A stretch of DNA of 64,000 nt, from contig NBIV01000118.1 of the NCBI GenBank assembly GCA_003194525.1, positions 124,001 through 188,000 of the forward strand, given 5' to 3'. The notes under the pieces are model-generated. The model worked only from the letters and a program-made list of their open reading frames with translations. It searched no databases and had not been told where the DNA came from. The translations under genes and the position numbers were made by a program. This DNA comes from Gracilariopsis chorda (lineage: Eukaryota; Rhodophyta; Florideophyceae; Gracilariales; Gracilariaceae). This document shows, piece by piece, positions 34,590-48,280 of the stretch (position 1 is its first letter; each line of letters opens with the position of its first letter).

Positions 34590-36080
34590 GCCAACCAAGA
34601 GTAGCTTTCATTTCTTAAGCCGTCTGATGGAAAACATGTCCTTATCCCGTTGCGCCTTTGGTGCAATGCGCCACAGTACAGGCACTTTTGTACAGGAGAA
34701 TCACATGGGCAGGTTTACCTGAAAACACAAATATGAAAAAGTAAATCGTGACATAGGGCGTGACAAACTGGATCCCCCTTTGATAGGAGTGCATGCGCAA
34801 AAATAGACGAACATGTAGGTTACAAAGGGTTACTGCGTTGGCCGCACGAAGGTTTGATTCTTGTGTAGAGGCACAGATATCTGCCAATTTGCTTCCGACA
34901 AAGTTCACTCACAGTTCCCTCTGTGTTGGTGAAATGCTGCGGTGTGGAGGGCTGCTTAACCCATCTCTCCAAAGGTCCGGTTAGTGCAGCACTTTGCGAA
35001 ACGGAAATTCCAATCACGAGAAGGCAAAGATGCTAGGACCTCCTCACATTCTCTTTGGGTAACCTTTTAATCGTTGGTAGGGTAGATGACTGAGTTTGGC
35101 CCCCTGCGTCACTGTTTTGTGATGGCGCCCACAAATCAGACGATAGCATCTGAATAAGAGTCGTGGGCGTAGACGGTTCATGTTCACTTAGAAAGTGCGC
35201 TCGACCAATCGCATGTCCATACTCCCAGCGACTCTTGTTAACCTCGTTCCGCTCTAGTGCGAGGCGAGGTTATTCTGGAGGACGAGGTTAGCACGCTTCG
35301 CAGCCCGTATCGACATGTGATTGGTCAGCTATCGTTCTCATTCAACATGAACGTTCATCTCCGAACCAGAAATAGTTGTATTTGTCACATTTGCCTGGCA
35401 ACAACACAACAGTGGAACAAAACTTTCAAATAAGAACACGCGTGACGAATTTCTGGAAGCACAGAAAAGTACATGTCTACCGTTGTAAGGCTTACGCTTG
35501 TGCCTTACTACCCCGAGCCATGTCAAGGAATCTGCTAAGGTAAATACGAGCCAAAATGCATCATCCGGAGTTCACAAGTGCCGGTCTGGGGCACTCGTGA
35601 ACATTTAGTGGCGCTGGTCGAGGCACGGTCGAACAACAGGAGAGGAGCGAGAAAGGAATTATCGGGGAGCATTGTCTCTATGTACTACTCCCCGGGCCGG
35701 CAGAAGCCTGCCGCTTCTCTTCAGTGCAATGAAGCAGCCACTTCTTCTCTCCCTCAACGAAAAGGAGGTCAAAACGAGCAGCGCAAGCAGGTTTGGTTGA
35801 GCAGAACGGATTGAGCGTACTGTTTTATGTTGCTGGCGGCCACATACCTCTTCTTCCGTCGATGTTGTGCTTAAGAGTGGCAAACACCAGAGCGAAAGCG
35901 GAGGAAACTTTATCGAATAAAAACATAAGGCGCGCCGTGACTAACAGTTGAAAAAAATATGCATACTGCATGACGTCAGCAAAGAGTTCTGATAAATGAA
36001 AGCACATTAGCTTGCAGCGGCCAGCGACGATCAAATCAGCGTTTTTTTCACTCTTTCGTGAAAAGACAATCAATATTTTG
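34590..36080. other. Intergenic stretch
   Basis: No gene is supported. Short frames on both strands have no domain. The 35105-35135 segment resembles 481-515. Confidence 0.35.
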
Positions 36081-36096
36081 ACTCAGACAAGAGGAA

Positions 36097-36131
36097 GCGG
36101 CCTTCGGCCGCGGGCGGCGCTGCGCGCAGCG
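36097..36131 (-). repeat. Double GC-rich hairpin, candidate Helitron 3' terminal signal
   Basis: GCGGCCTTCGGCCGC (36097-36111) folds into a perfect 6-bp hairpin, and CGCTGCGCGCAGCG (36118-36131) is a perfect 14-bp palindrome. Helitrons usually carry one such hairpin 10-12 bases before their 3' end. Confidence 0.55.
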
Positions 36132-36558
36132 GTGGAGGACCTATAAACAGACGTGAGAAGAAAAAAGTGTAGAAAAAACAAAAGCAGAAAAGCAACTAGT
36201 TTAATTCAATAAATGAAGAACGCAAGAAATATAATTACAGTTGTGCAGGTTTCAAAACTTAATGGCTTCAAGCAGCACTGGGTTGCAGATGGGCACAGGC
36301 ATAGGATGAATTGTGTGCGCAGCAGCACATAGTCGTTTCTTCGAACGCTCGACGATGCGACATATAACTGGTCGGCGCAAAAAAACTTTGGATCGCACAT
36401 ACACAACTGCACATACACAAAAAAAGCCTTTTAGAGTGTTTCCCTGTTCTTTTTGTGAAAGATAGCTGCAAATAAAAGACAAATGAGAAACTGTCTTTGA
36501 ATCATGCAAATATCTGCGAAATAAAACTCGAAGTAAATAAGAAATAGGATCTTTTGTT

Positions 36559-38514
36559 CTAGAACCGGATTTTTTCGTCAAATCGAGCCATTGGCATCGT
36601 AAATTGATGACAACGCACGACTACGAACAGATGTACGTTGAAAAAAGCTGGCTGCAGCACGTTCCGAATAACCATAAATGATACACCCATCTTCAAGTTC
36701 AAGTTATGAAACGGTAGTTTAGTAGGCCTATACTGATATTTACACTCGGGGACTATATTAATGACGAATTTAGACTCTAGCTTCTGTCCATGATCAGGTT
36801 GCACGGTTTTCGCTAATGGAAGAGTGAAGTGCTCACCAGAAAACAAATCTAGTGCTGTCGCATTATGTTCGTCGACCAACTGAATTGTGTACGCAGTGAG
36901 AATTTTTTTGAGATCCACATCCTCCTTTCGTCGTGTTGTATGCCACTTTTACAGGAATTTGTAGGCAGTTTGCATGCACCGGTAGATTGGGTGGTAGTGG
37001 AGCGTTGTTGGATATTGTTTTCCGTGCAATGGAACGTAATAGCGACGCAAGTGCCGGATCATCGGCTTGGCGTTCCTGTCCGGTGAGGTACAGCACTTGA
37101 ACCGAGCAAAATGTCCACAAACCACTATTGTACGGCAATTGGTGGAGAATGTTTGTGTACACTCGTCTCACATTTCCACTTGGCTCGGCCTCCATGTACA
37201 CCTGCGGAGTACTGGAAGTAGCTGGGAGTATTCACGGGATAGAAAGATGGTCAAACCCCTAAAGGGAGGCGGGATTTCCATTCCACTGCAGCGACGATCT
37301 TTGAGCAACGCATCCATGAGTTCAAAGAGCTTTCATGAGAGCATGGATGCCTCATCCAAGACGAGCAGTTGTATTTTGCGTAGCAGAACCGCACGTTGAG
37401 ATCGGGAACCGTACTTTGACAGAGTGGCTGTAGTGCTGCTTGTACTGTTTTTGTCAGCTTCACCCAGTCCGAGCAGGCTATCTAAAATGCGGCCACCTTC
37501 GTACAACAAAGCTGCAATGCCTTTTTTAGCAGTCATTTCGGCGAGCATTCCTTCCGACTCAGCGATATCACGAAGGAAGTTGAGTGCGTATATATTTCCG
37601 GTTCCTGCAGATCCTTGCACAAAACAAACGTTTCCAGAAGTGCTTGTTCGCTCCTGCAGCGCCTGTCGTCGTTGAAATGCGGCAATGACGGTGTCAAGGA
37701 CCTGTCTTTGGCGAGGTTTTAAGGTGGCGTGCCTTGACTGCAAAGTTGACGCATTTCGTACCACTTGCGCGTCTCGAGTTGTTGTGGCTCGATTCGCCTC
37801 AGTCCATGCTGCAAAGTTCTGCTGTAGGGGTTGGGAGAAGAAGCTGTGATTGCGAAGCAGTCATCCTCCGTGCCGGTCTGAGATCTCCACCACACGTCGG
37901 TACATTTTTTGCTTTCGTTGCTGCTCATCTCCTGTATGTATGTCAATACATAGCGCCTCCTAGTTTTCGACCGCCATTTTCTCTGGGTCTGCGCCTTGTT
38001 AGTAGAGTTTGAGAACCAGGCGTCGTAGCTCGGAGGGCGTGCTGTAGATCTGCACTGCTTCTTGAAATGCAATATCAAACTTGGATCCGTCTGCGAGCAG
38101 TCCAATTGCAATCGCGGTTTCACGATAAGTTTCATACTGCTGTTTTTTGCAAGTCCTTGCGTGTTCATAAGAGCTCGAACCCGGATTCATGAGCAGCAAG
38201 CGCAAAGAAAATAGCTCAATGTCTGACAGTGAAACACCTCTGATCCTTGCAACGCACTGCTCGTCTTCAGTGCGCTCTACCCAGGACATAGGCGGATCGC
38301 AGTCGTCTGTGGGCACCTGAGTGCTGTCTCCGTCGTATTGTTTACGCACATGGGCAGGAAGAGTGCGATACAATCCCACGTTTTCGAAGTACGCGAGGTA
38401 TTCGAGGTTTGCATATGCTTCAGGCCTTGCAGAGTAAATCTCCAACGTAAACCGTGGCGATGCGGAATGGATTTGATTTGGACCTCTGAGCAGAAACTTT
38501 CGCTCCCTTTCCAA
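36559..38514 (-). pseudogene. Helitron helicase domain (PIF1-like), broken
   Basis: The part at 38514-37999 resembles the Rep-helicase linker of Helitrons (LRLLLMNPGSSSYEHARTC, ETAIAIGLLADGSKFDIAFQEA, STPSELRRL). The part at 37764-37333 is the helicase start, with Walker A reading GSAGTGN where K is expected, so ATP binding is probably lost. TAKKGIAALLYEGGR follows, then Walker B LDEASML. The part at 37201-36863 covers VLYLTGQERQADDPALASLL. The part at 36918-36559 has LNLKMGVSFMVIRNVLQP near its end. Frameshifts separate these parts. Confidence 0.88.
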
Positions 38515-39977
38515 GTTAGTGGCCAGTCGCGCTACGTTTTGTACGATGTGAACATGTCAAAACTCGAAAATTCTCCAAGCTGCATTGAAGGCGCCCACCA
38601 CACGTGCTCGCATGCACGCACAGATGTCGTTCTGTGCCTGCGGCTCTTTTTGCTGCTCGTTCTTTGTGCCTGTATCATTAGCACCACTCAAATTTAGCAC
38701 CACGTCCTGAGCTTTCAGCTGCTCAAACGCGCTTTTTCATCAGGTAAGCCACTGCGCCCCCTCCTTGCGTGCGTTCTACGTTGATATGAGGGCGGTACGT
38801 CTTGGTCAGAGTTGGGTTGTACGGCACAATCTTGGAGTCGTCTTGCCTTCTTCTGCGGTAGATCACGCGACTCGTGCCTTTCTCAATGTATGTCTCCGGC
38901 ATAATCATGTTGCAGTCGTATCCAAACTTGCACTGCCCAGCGCGATTCCGGCATTACGGGGAGTGGCGGTGCCTGTCCATGGAACGAATGAGGGCACTCA
39001 ATACGTCTTCTTCACCGGGAAAGAGACGTTCTGCACGACTCAGCTAGTCGATCACATCAACGTCTTCAATCACGCCTCCTTCGAGCCACACGAGCATGTG
39101 GTGATGAGGCACATTGCGTTCTTGAAACTCAAGCTTTCATGCATGCCCCAGCACTTCATTCCAAACAAGTGCTCCGAGTTCTTCCCCAAGTTCTTCATGA
39201 AGCCTTATGCGTACTGGTTGTACATCCTTTCAATCAGATCCGCTCTGTCAAACGGTCGAGGGCGGTTACTCTGTGCCGTAAATGCGCCAAGATTAGTGGT
39301 GTCCATCCCAAGGCGCTGGATGTCCTCTCACCAGATGTTCATGGTGATTGTAATGAACAGAGAATGCTGTCCTCTTTGTTCTACGATTGCCTATACATCC
39401 ATGCGCTTGTTCTTCCAGTACGCTGCTGTGTTGGCCGAGTCATCGGGCAGAAATATACGTCCCATTTGCGAGAACTAGGATGGTGACACATGACCTGTTT
39501 GCTGTTTTGCTTGCTGAATCTCTTGGCGTTGTACAATACGTGCCTGTTGTTCTCTCTCCAGGAAACGTAGTAGCATGTCCTCAATGTTTTTGTGCGTGCA
39601 AAGCATCCAAATATGCATCAACGGTCCACTATTTAGGAGGATGTTGTCTGAGTACAGACATCGCTTCGCGGTCTCAGCCCAGGTGAGGTTTCGTATCTTC
39701 TATTCGTTGATGCTGAGACCTAAGCTTTGCTGTGTGGAGTTCCTTGCCTCCAGAAACAGGCCAATGTCAAACGGTTCGTGCTGATCACCGTACGGGTAAA
39801 GAGGAGGGAAAGTGCCCTTCTCTGTAAGTTGGGATTCCGGTTTTAGAAGTAGGTACGGCATATGCGCAGATTTTGCGTTCGCAATTGCCCGTGCTCTAGC
39901 AGCAGCAGCAGTCGTAAATGCAGCATGCTCTTCGGTAACGGTTTTTTTCTACCAAGCGCGGTACTTGAGACTTATCG
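38515..39977 (-). pseudogene. Helitron Rep (HUH) domain, broken
   Basis: In minus sense VPHHHMLVWLEGG (near 39100-39070) matches the HUH motif of rolling-circle Rep proteins. KIVPYNPTLTKTYRPHINVER (38850-38780) matches the conserved Helitron YNPxLxxxxxxHINVE block. LTEKGTFPPLYPYGD (near 39800) matches the N-terminal FPxLFPYG block. Stops and shifts occur throughout. The right end is cut by element C at its target copy. Confidence 0.8.
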
Positions 39978-39982
39978 CAAAG

Positions 39983-40513
39983 TGGGTTTTTGTACCAAAG
40001 TGGTGTGCAAAATACCAGTTCGGTGTGACACATGGGTGACTGGACCAAAACAGTAGGTCCTAATATTGCTTTAATTTGTAGAAATAGTTCTAACTGTTAA
40101 CTACAGTACTGAGGTGTACCACTAGGGTTTATCTCAGAAGTAGCACACGTAGCGTGCCATGTCCACGGGGAGTCTGGCTCGCCCACCTTTAAGTTGAGCA
40201 TCCGCCTCCTCCCCCTTTAAGGTAAAGGGTATTCACATCTTGGATAATTGTGATACCAACTGGTATTTAGAGTCAACCGTTTTGGTTACCCAAGATCTGA
40301 TCAGGTATTACTATTTCCCCAGTCACGAGATCTACCGACTACCACGCTGGTACGTAGAACTAGCCGACTATCTTGCACCTATAGTGGTTGGTGGTGCCAC
40401 TGATCCTAACGGTAGCCCTCTTTTCCCCTTCTAGTCGAGCCCACCCGGGGCTCCCAAAAGCCGAGGTCCACACGAACTACCCATTCGGTCTTTTACCGTG
40501 TTTGCTTATACCA
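39983..40513 (+). repeat. 5' LTR of element C
   Basis: It begins TGGGTTTTTGTACC and ends TTATACCA. It shares with 48281-48814 long blocks such as CAGTACTGAGGTG and ACCACTAGGGTTTATCTCAG, with roughly 10% differences and small indels. Confidence 0.9.
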
Positions 40514-40518
40514 CATTT

Positions 40519-40536
40519 TGGTCTCCCGACCTAGAG
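40519..40536 (+). promoter_or_regulatory. Candidate primer binding site of element C
   Basis: TGGTCTCCCGACCTAGAG starts five bases after the LTR end as drawn. It is unlike the primer sites of A and B. The tRNA is not identified. Confidence 0.5.
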
Positions 40537-40857
40537 TTTTGGAGTATCATTTGGGTTTGAAGGAAGAATTTCGAGAAGGAACAGAAATAGGAAAACCGTT
40601 TGTTTTCTGGAATCCACTAGGAAGCAATTGCTGTGACCCACCGGTTTATTGGATATGCAGCGACGTACCACACGGTCCATGGGCTCGTCGATTCGCATTG
40701 CCCGTTAAACGCCAGACACTAGCCAATTTGTACTGTCAACGGATAACCCTGAGAGGTTGCTCAGGAAAAACACCAACCTGGTTTATGCCTCTGAGGAGGA
40801 GCAGAGGGCACGCGTCACCGCTGCTCGGTCTACCGATGCAGGTGGATTGGGACTCCG

Positions 40858-42933
40858 GTGGGGCCGGAGCTCAACTATGCATCTGACCAACTGGTGAACC
40901 CTAAAGGTGACCAATCATCTGTATTGATCCCGAAATTGGACTTGGAGAGCATTACCGAAACGGTGATTAAGCGTGCAGTCCGCGAACTACACGACCGGTT
41001 GCCAGCTTTGGTGTTTCAGTTCCTCGTAAAGGAAGCTCGGATTACGCCGACCATGTATTGCAAAAGTCTTTGGAAGACTTTCGCAAGGGGTTAAATAGAG
41101 ATACCCACACCAGCCCAGTTGCTAACCGACCAAGTTTGGGAAAGCAGCATGGGTATCTGAAATTCCTTGCTGTCCATAACGCCAACCTCCCTAATGACCA
41201 AAATTGTGATTCACATACCGACCGAGTCCGGTCTGGGGCAGACCCTCGCGCGAACGAGGGCCCCGAGGTTGGTTACCTCCTGGAACCAATTGTTAGAGCC
41301 GGGCAGGGTGCTGGAGCTGGCGACCCTGGTCGTGATGATGGTGGTTTGTCAAGCTCGGAGGATGAGCGGCGACGAAGACCTAAAGGTAAGCAGATACCAT
41401 CTATGGGTAAGAAGCAAATGGGACATCGGTCAGACCCCAAATCTTCAAGCTCCTACACCGATTTTGACTCGACTGAGGATGTCCGAAAAGGTAAAAAGAC
41501 CTGAAGGAACAAACTCCGTCGGGGAAAGTGGAGGTCGCACTGTAAGGGGAGAACCACACGGTACGATTCGTCAGAGTCGGGCGAAGACTCTGACAGTTTC
41601 GAGCCGCTTAACGACCTGTTCACCAAAGCAGTTGACTATCGGACCTATAGTTGAAGGAACAGAGATCCTGAGTACACCATCGTAGTTGCTCAGCGGATAA
41701 CTAAACATCACGAGAAGCTTAGCTACCAAATCGGTGAAATACGCTTTTCAGGCGATGATCCCATTGCATTCATTGATTTCCTGCAAAGGTTCAAGATCGC
41801 ATGTGACCAGAATAGGTTTTCGGAAGGAGCTGCCACTTCTTTGTTCCACTTTTACCTCAAGAGTCAAGTTGCGAACTTGCTGCACAGCCGTCTGCAGGGG
41901 AACACCATGGCATTCGATGAGGACCAATCGGAGATGTTGACCAATTATCCCCAGGTGGTGAACTTCTTTTTGAAAACCTATGCGACCGATGATTTAATAC
42001 AGGAAGCCTATGGGGAAGTGTTGGCGCACAGGCAAAGGCCCGGCAAAGCCGAATTGGAATTTGCTAGAACACTTTGAGCAGCAGCCTCCCGCTGTGGGAG
42101 TGTCTTCATCACCGCTCGGTTAAAGACCATGTTTGCTGATAACGTGGACAAGTCCATTAGGTCTCAGGTACGCAACTTCCTGGCTAAAAACCCTAAGGTC
42201 GACTATACTGCCCTTGCGAGGTATGCGCAGGGAATTAGTGACACCGTACGGGGGAGGAGGAGAAAAACCCCCACCCCTCCCGTAAAGACCATAAAGAGGA
42301 AATCGAAGCGGTCCGTGCACCATGTCGAAGAAACAACCAGTTCGGAAGAGGGAACCATGGTGGAAACCCCAGGCAGTCAAGTCATCCATTTGGTGAGTGC
42401 TCCGCTTGGGAGTCTCGAGATGTCGCCACCGATCCAATGTTACAGCGCCGTAATGGAAGGGACCATCCCCAGGAAGTTTCGCAACCACAATGGTTTCAGA
42501 CGCCACGGCCAATAACGTATTGACTGTACCGTATAATCAACGTGGTGCGTACATCTCAAGTGGGAGTTCTTCGTTCCGAATTGCAACCTTGCAGGTGTAT
42601 ACGGGAGTACCAAAGGTCAACCCAGTGGTATTTCGTGACCCGAAGACTGGTAAGTACCTTTGTTGGTTCTGCCCCTCCCTGCTCGATTTGGCCACCACGT
42701 GCCCCAATGTAGCGCCCGAACCTCGGGACGCTCTGTTGAAGGTACGCCAGGCGAGCCATACGGAGATGTTTGGAGAAATGGGTAAACCACCGGTACCGAA
42801 CAGGGGGAGAAAAGCCACCAATATGGTCCCTAGTCCCACCGTCACGGTGCATACACCGGCACCTCAGAAGTTTAATTTGGTCACAGACGTCGAGGAAACC
42901 GCTGATGTCACCCATCAGGCGGAAAAAGGCTAA
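40858..42933 (+). pseudogene. gag: gag of element C, broken
   Basis: Pieces in several frames form a gag-like protein. The core near 41730-42076 contains DDPIAFIDFLQRFKIACD and FFLKTYATDDLIQEAY, typical of retrotransposon gag. A basic linker follows (42129-42515). Then comes CWFCPSLLDLATTC (near 42660-42700), a CCHC knuckle whose His is replaced by Asp. At least four frame breaks occur. Confidence 0.8.
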
Positions 42934-43099
42934 CAATGGGAGTAGAGGACACCCCCAACCCCAACCGTTTACAGCTGGAAGGCCCTCCAAAACTAAGTGT
43001 TTTACGTATGGATGGTTACCCAAAGGTGACTGGTGGAGAATGATTTTTAGAACAATCTGTTTCTATACGCTTTCTAATGCACAGTAACCATAAGTTATA

Positions 43100-45609
43100 C
43101 ATCACCTCGGGATTACTGCAAACCATATGGTACCGACGGTACCCGTCCTGTACACTGGGACGGGACCAAATATGGTGAATGCCAACTTTCTTTCAAGCGC
43201 AAGCTTGAAGAGGGTACAGCCCTGTATCCCCAACAACCAATTGGTAGATGCAAACAACCGTCCGTTATCACTTCGTGGAACCATCGAACTGATGGTAATG
43301 GTCCACAACTTGAAGGTCCGCGTTCGGATTATCTTTGTCAACCAATTGGCCACGAAGTGCATTCTCGGCACTACGATTATCGATCGCCACGTGCGGGCGA
43401 TCTTCCCACGGTCTGGCACGGTCCTTTTCAATGAAGGACCGCAGATTGCCATTATTGGTGACCATAAAGTACCCCAAGGGTGGATTGGGGAAGATGGCTA
43501 TTCACAACCTAGAAGGACGGTCTCCAATAAGTTACGGCTTAGTCGACGGGTAACCATACCCCCGATGACCCAAATGGGTGTTCCGGTTACCTGTCAGGCA
43601 CCCGGACGCATTTCGGTACAGAACCATTCCAAACTGGTGAAAAAACACGTGACCTTAATGGCTAAAGGTATATGTGATATTATACCTAACAAACCATTCT
43701 CGGTATACGTCAGCAACTTTGGAGATAAAACCGCCAAGTTACCGAAGAATACCGTAAGTGGTCATGCTTACCAAGCGCCGGAAAACATCTTTGCCCTTGT
43801 GAGGTCAACCGAGGTCGGTCACCCTAAGAAAGGGAAGGCGATACCAAAATCGCAAAGCCTAACCCCCCAGACCGTCATGGTCAACTGCGCAGACCATTTG
43901 AAGAAAGTTGCGACGAAGATGACCCAGAAGGAGAAGTTGTTCAAGGGAAGAAAGAAGATGAGGACCATGGACGGAAAGAAGATGAAGTCTTGGACGATTA
44001 AGGTGGAAAGAAGAAGAAGAGGACAGAAGTAGAAAAACATGAGGGTGAAGAGAAACCAGTAGACTGGAAGGTAGAAGTCCATATTGGTATCGAAGATGAA
44101 ACCCTTAGGGAGAAGGTTCTCGTTATGCTAGATCCGTTTAGCACCACGTGGTCGGGGGGCCTTGGAGTTATCAAGACCACCAAGCACCGGATCGGTCTCG
44201 TAGCCGGTGCAAGACCTATCCACCAAAAACCCTACCGAGCTAGTCCCAAGGCCCGTGAGGTGGAGCTACAGGAGGTGGAGCGCATGCCCCGTCAGGGGGT
44301 AAGCGAACCCCCAAATGTGGAGTGGCCAAGCCCAGTGGTCCTTGTCCAAAAAGGAGTTGATCCACGTATGCGGTTCTGTGTAGACTATCGAAAACTAAAT
44401 GCCGTTACGGTGCGGGATTCTTACCTAATACCACGAATGGACGATTGCATTGATATCCTAGGGGATGCGAAAATGTTTATCACGTTGGTGCCAACAGTGG
44501 TTATTGGCAAATGGAAATACCGAAGAGGACAGAGACAAGACTGCATTTACTTGTCACGCTGGCCTATTCAGGTTTCTCCGAATACCATTTGGTCTGCAGA
44601 ATGCGCCAGCCTCGTTTCAGCGAGCGCTGGACACTATACTATCTAACGTTAAATGGACCACCGCTCTGTTATACTTAGATGACGTAATGATCTACTCCCA
44701 AACTGTAGAAGAACACTTGGACCATGTTTGTAAAGTACTGAGACTCCTGATGGAGGCAGTCGTTTCTCTCAAACTGAGGAAATGCACCTTCTTTGACCAA
44801 AGGCTGGAGTACTTTGGACACACTACAGAACCTGGAAGGTTGGAGGTCACGAAGTAGAGTATCCGTGCGGTACAGGAGGCACTTATTCCTACCTCCAACA
44901 CGGATATCCGTTTCTTTATAGGTCTTTGCAATGTGTACCGTAGGTTTATCAAGAGGTTCGCAAAATTGCTGCCCTTCTGAACCAAAGAATCATGAAAGGT
45001 GAACCAGATCGTTTCGATTACCTAGAATTCGAAGAAGTGGAAGCCTTCCAACAGCTGAAAGCTGCCCTTCTCCATCCACAAATATTGGCATTTCCAAAGA
45101 GTGGTCTACCCTGCACCCTCGATACCGATGCTTTGGACGCCCAAACTGGTTTCTGCCTCATGCAGAAGCAAGAGAACGGGGATAAGTTACCAAGTGGTTA
45201 TTAAAGTAGAGCCCTGTCCCAGACAGAGCAAAACTACACCGTGACCGAGAAGGAGTGCCTCACGGTAGAATACAGCATGCTCATGCTTCGCCCGTACCTA
45301 TATGATGTTACGTTTACCCTAAGAACAGATCGCGATGCCCTTAGATGGATACTGGGACTGGCGGACGCCTCTGGAAGGCTAGCTCGATGGATATTCCGCC
45401 TATCGGACTTCGAATACGATGTCCAGTACCCTCCAGATATAATGCACAACGTGTCTGACGCTATGTCGCGCCTTAACACCAATGGGTTAGAGACCGAAGA
45501 GGTTGAGGGCGAAATCCCCTGTTTCATCATCTGTAGAAGCGGAACAATGGATGACGAAACCTTCACAGGTATATTGATAAATACAAAATCGGAATTTTCA
45601 GGGGGATAG
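43100..45609 (+). pseudogene. pol: Protease, RT and RNase H of element C, broken
   Basis: The protease begins near 43140 with VLYTGTGPNMV, where the catalytic Asp of the usual DTG motif has become Tyr, and later has KCILGTTIIDRHV. The RT runs from about 44170, with MRFCVDYRKLNAVT, then a frameshift near 44480, then IPFGLQNAPASFQ and LLYLDDVMIYS (about 44665-44700). RNase H follows with DTDALDAQTGF, TEKECLTV and RTDRDALRW to 45609. Two stops and at least three shifts are present. Confidence 0.9.
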
Positions 45610-45699
45610 TTACCAATTCTGGTCGCTGATCAGGATGACGAAATGGACGCTCCAATTACCCAATAGGAATTCCTAGAAGGTCAATCCAAGAACAAATAC

Positions 45700-47204
45700 T
45701 GCAAAATCTTGTCGAACGACATCGAAACATCTGCATCACAGTTCAACATCGACCATAATGGTTATTTGGGGAGAGGACGTTCCTTGGATGGGTCACTCCA
45801 AAAGGTAGTTCCAGAATCTCTACGGTCCAGCGTTTTGCATCTCTCGCATTACCCTCGCCTTGGACGTAATCCAGAAGCCAATCTGTTACACTATACTCTA
45901 AGGAGGAATTTTTATGGGCCCCATATGGCCCACGATGTGCATACCTTCGTAGGTCAGTGCACATCATGCGTAAAGGAAAGAGGCGGTGCAAGCACAGGGT
46001 GTACCTGAAGCTTTTCCCCGCAGTGAGTCCGTTGGAATTTATTGCCAACGGCCTGTTAGGGCCACTTCCGAAGACTTGCAAGGGTTATAAGTATTTATTT
46101 GTAATCACTGATAGGTTTTCGAAGTTGACCCGCGCGATACTTCTGAGGGATACAAATTCGACCACATTGGCCAGGGCGTTCCTTAACAAGTGGGCAGACC
46201 CCTATGGTGCTCCGCTCTACTTGCCTACCGATAACGGGTCAAACCGTGCATCGAAGTTCTTCGAAGCGGTCTGTACCATTCTGGGTGTGACACACTACTT
46301 TACTACCGCTTACCACCCCCAGACCAATGGTCAAGTAGAACGGTACAATAATAATCTCGTGGAAAGACACCGACATTAAGTGGAGGAACACCAGACCGGT
46401 TTGGACGAGTACATTCAGTCATTATTGTACGCGTATAGCCTGCAGGTCCACGGGACTAGGCAGACCACACCATTTGATTTGGTTTTGTTCCGTACACCTC
46501 AAGCAATTTTACTTGACTGTGAACCGGGAAACGGTAACCCTCCAGTTAGAACTACTCCTGCAGAAGTCAAGAAAGACGTCCTTAGAAGATTGCGTGCGGC
46601 CCTGCGTCATGAAAGAGCCAGAACTTTGAAGGCCCAACAGCGGTACAAACAAGACTATGACCGGAAGGTACAGCAAATCACAAAAATGGTGGCAGGGGAA
46701 TATGCCTTTATTGACATTCCACGTGGTGGCCAGAAGCCCACGCCAGCCGAGGAGAAGAACGACATTAGAATTGATGCGTACATCAGTTCTAAACTTCTTC
46801 CTAGGTCTACTGGACCTTTCAAGGTGATTCAAGCTGAAAATCTTACCGCTACGGTACTGATGGATGGGTTGGAAGGTACCATTTTAATCGATCGAGTGAC
46901 GAAGGTCCCGAGGCCCGTTGAGGAACTGACGGCGGCACGACCCCCAGTGGTCGGGAAAACCGCACGTTCCCAGACGTCATCGGGAAAAGGCTCACCCAAT
47001 GACCCACCTGTGGGACAACTCGACGCGTTGCCCCTGGAACGCGCGGTTACGAGCGACCCTACCTACCTTGGCCCCGTAGTGATACCTTCACCAAGCTTGG
47101 TGCAAACAGACCAGACTTGTAGGGATCCGTTCGCAAAATCTCACCAACTGGTAATCACGGAGTGTGTAATTGAAACAATTGTTGGTCATGAACACACCAT
47201 TTGA
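45700..47204 (+). pseudogene. pol: Integrase and C-terminal region of element C, broken
   Basis: The zinc finger (LHLSHYPRLGRNPEA ... CTSCVKER) lies at about 45835-45975. The core has FIANGLLGPLP, where the first catalytic Asp is replaced, then PTDNGSNRAS with the second Asp, then HPQTNGQVERYN with the Glu. A stop at 46377-46379 breaks it. The C-terminal part (46380-47204) has LPRSTGPFKVIQA, a GPF/Y-type domain. Confidence 0.88.
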
Positions 47205-48280
47205 GGTATTCGATACCGTGTAAGGTGGTATGGATGGTCATCCGAATCGGAAACCTTAGAACCACCTAGTCATATCCCACGCAACTTTATAGTGTAGTAT
47301 TGGCGCAAGCGAGGATAGACCCCACCGCACCCTTGAGTGGTGTGCTATACCACTCTTCGAAGGAGGGAGGGGATTTCAATCCCGACCTAGACCGCTGGGG
47401 TATGAACTTTTCCTAATGACCTAATGGTAAATGGGAACTAACTGACCATAAGCACAACAACCCTGGAGGCGCTGGCGCAGACGAAGATGAAGATGAAGAT
47501 CATGAAGACGAACATCGAAGGGGAGCACCGTTAAGGAAGATGAGACGCCACCATTTGGTGAGTGCATGGACCACGGAGAAGGAGGCGGTTTGGCGGCGTG
47601 CCGTGCCCATGCGCATTGCACACGACTCCCAGAGGCGTGGAGGCCGCTAAGATGCAACTAAAAAATTTAGGATTTTTTGATTCCCACCACCGCGATTGGG
47701 TAACCGATTCGGTAAACAGTAATGTGTGTAGCGCGCGCACGCGTGCACGCTCGAAAAATCAAAGTATTTTCACGGTGGAGGGAGCGGAAACAGGCCATTC
47801 TCAGCCTCTGAAACGCCCGCGTTTCGGAGCTAAGGACCAAAAGGTAAAACACAGTTTTTGGCACCATCTGAGGGGTTTTTTTCGCAGTTGATTTTTTGAT
47901 TCGCGTTGCAAGTAACGTCCAAGCCTGGGTGCCACGCCTAGTTCCATACGTCCAAGGAGCGTATGCAATTTGCGTGGGTATCGTTTCTGGCCAACCACCA
48001 CAGGGTGCACGCGCCAGATGCACGCGGAACCATGTAGGAGAGTGCCCTTTGCGCCCCACCCAAAGGGTCCCAGACTGCCATTGCCGTTGTGGGAGATGCT
48101 CCATGAGCTCAGAACAAGTTGGTCACTTCCGTCGATGCTGACGTGGAGAGCACTAAGGCTTGTGCTCAGGCATCGCTTGAGTACTGACAAACGGGCACAC
48201 CGGGACAGAACAACCCATTAGGGACTGAATTGGCACCGATGGGATCGTGGCTGCATGTAGGAGGGGGTTCTGTCCTACAG
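47205..48280 (+). other. Non-coding 3' region of element C
   Basis: About 1.1 kb between the pol end and the 3' LTR holds no supported gene. A short acidic GADEDEDEDHEDE-type reading near 47475 and GC-rich alternating purine-pyrimidine sequence near 47730 are visible. Confidence 0.5.

Noticed and set aside
38765..39478. 237-codon plus-strand frame
   Set aside because: It lies opposite the Helitron Rep and HINVE blocks, which have clear protein similarity on the minus strand. It is a shadow frame.
46980..48280. Possible extra gene between pol and the 3' LTR of element C
   Set aside because: Only short frames in low-complexity sequence occur, none with a domain or a start in context.
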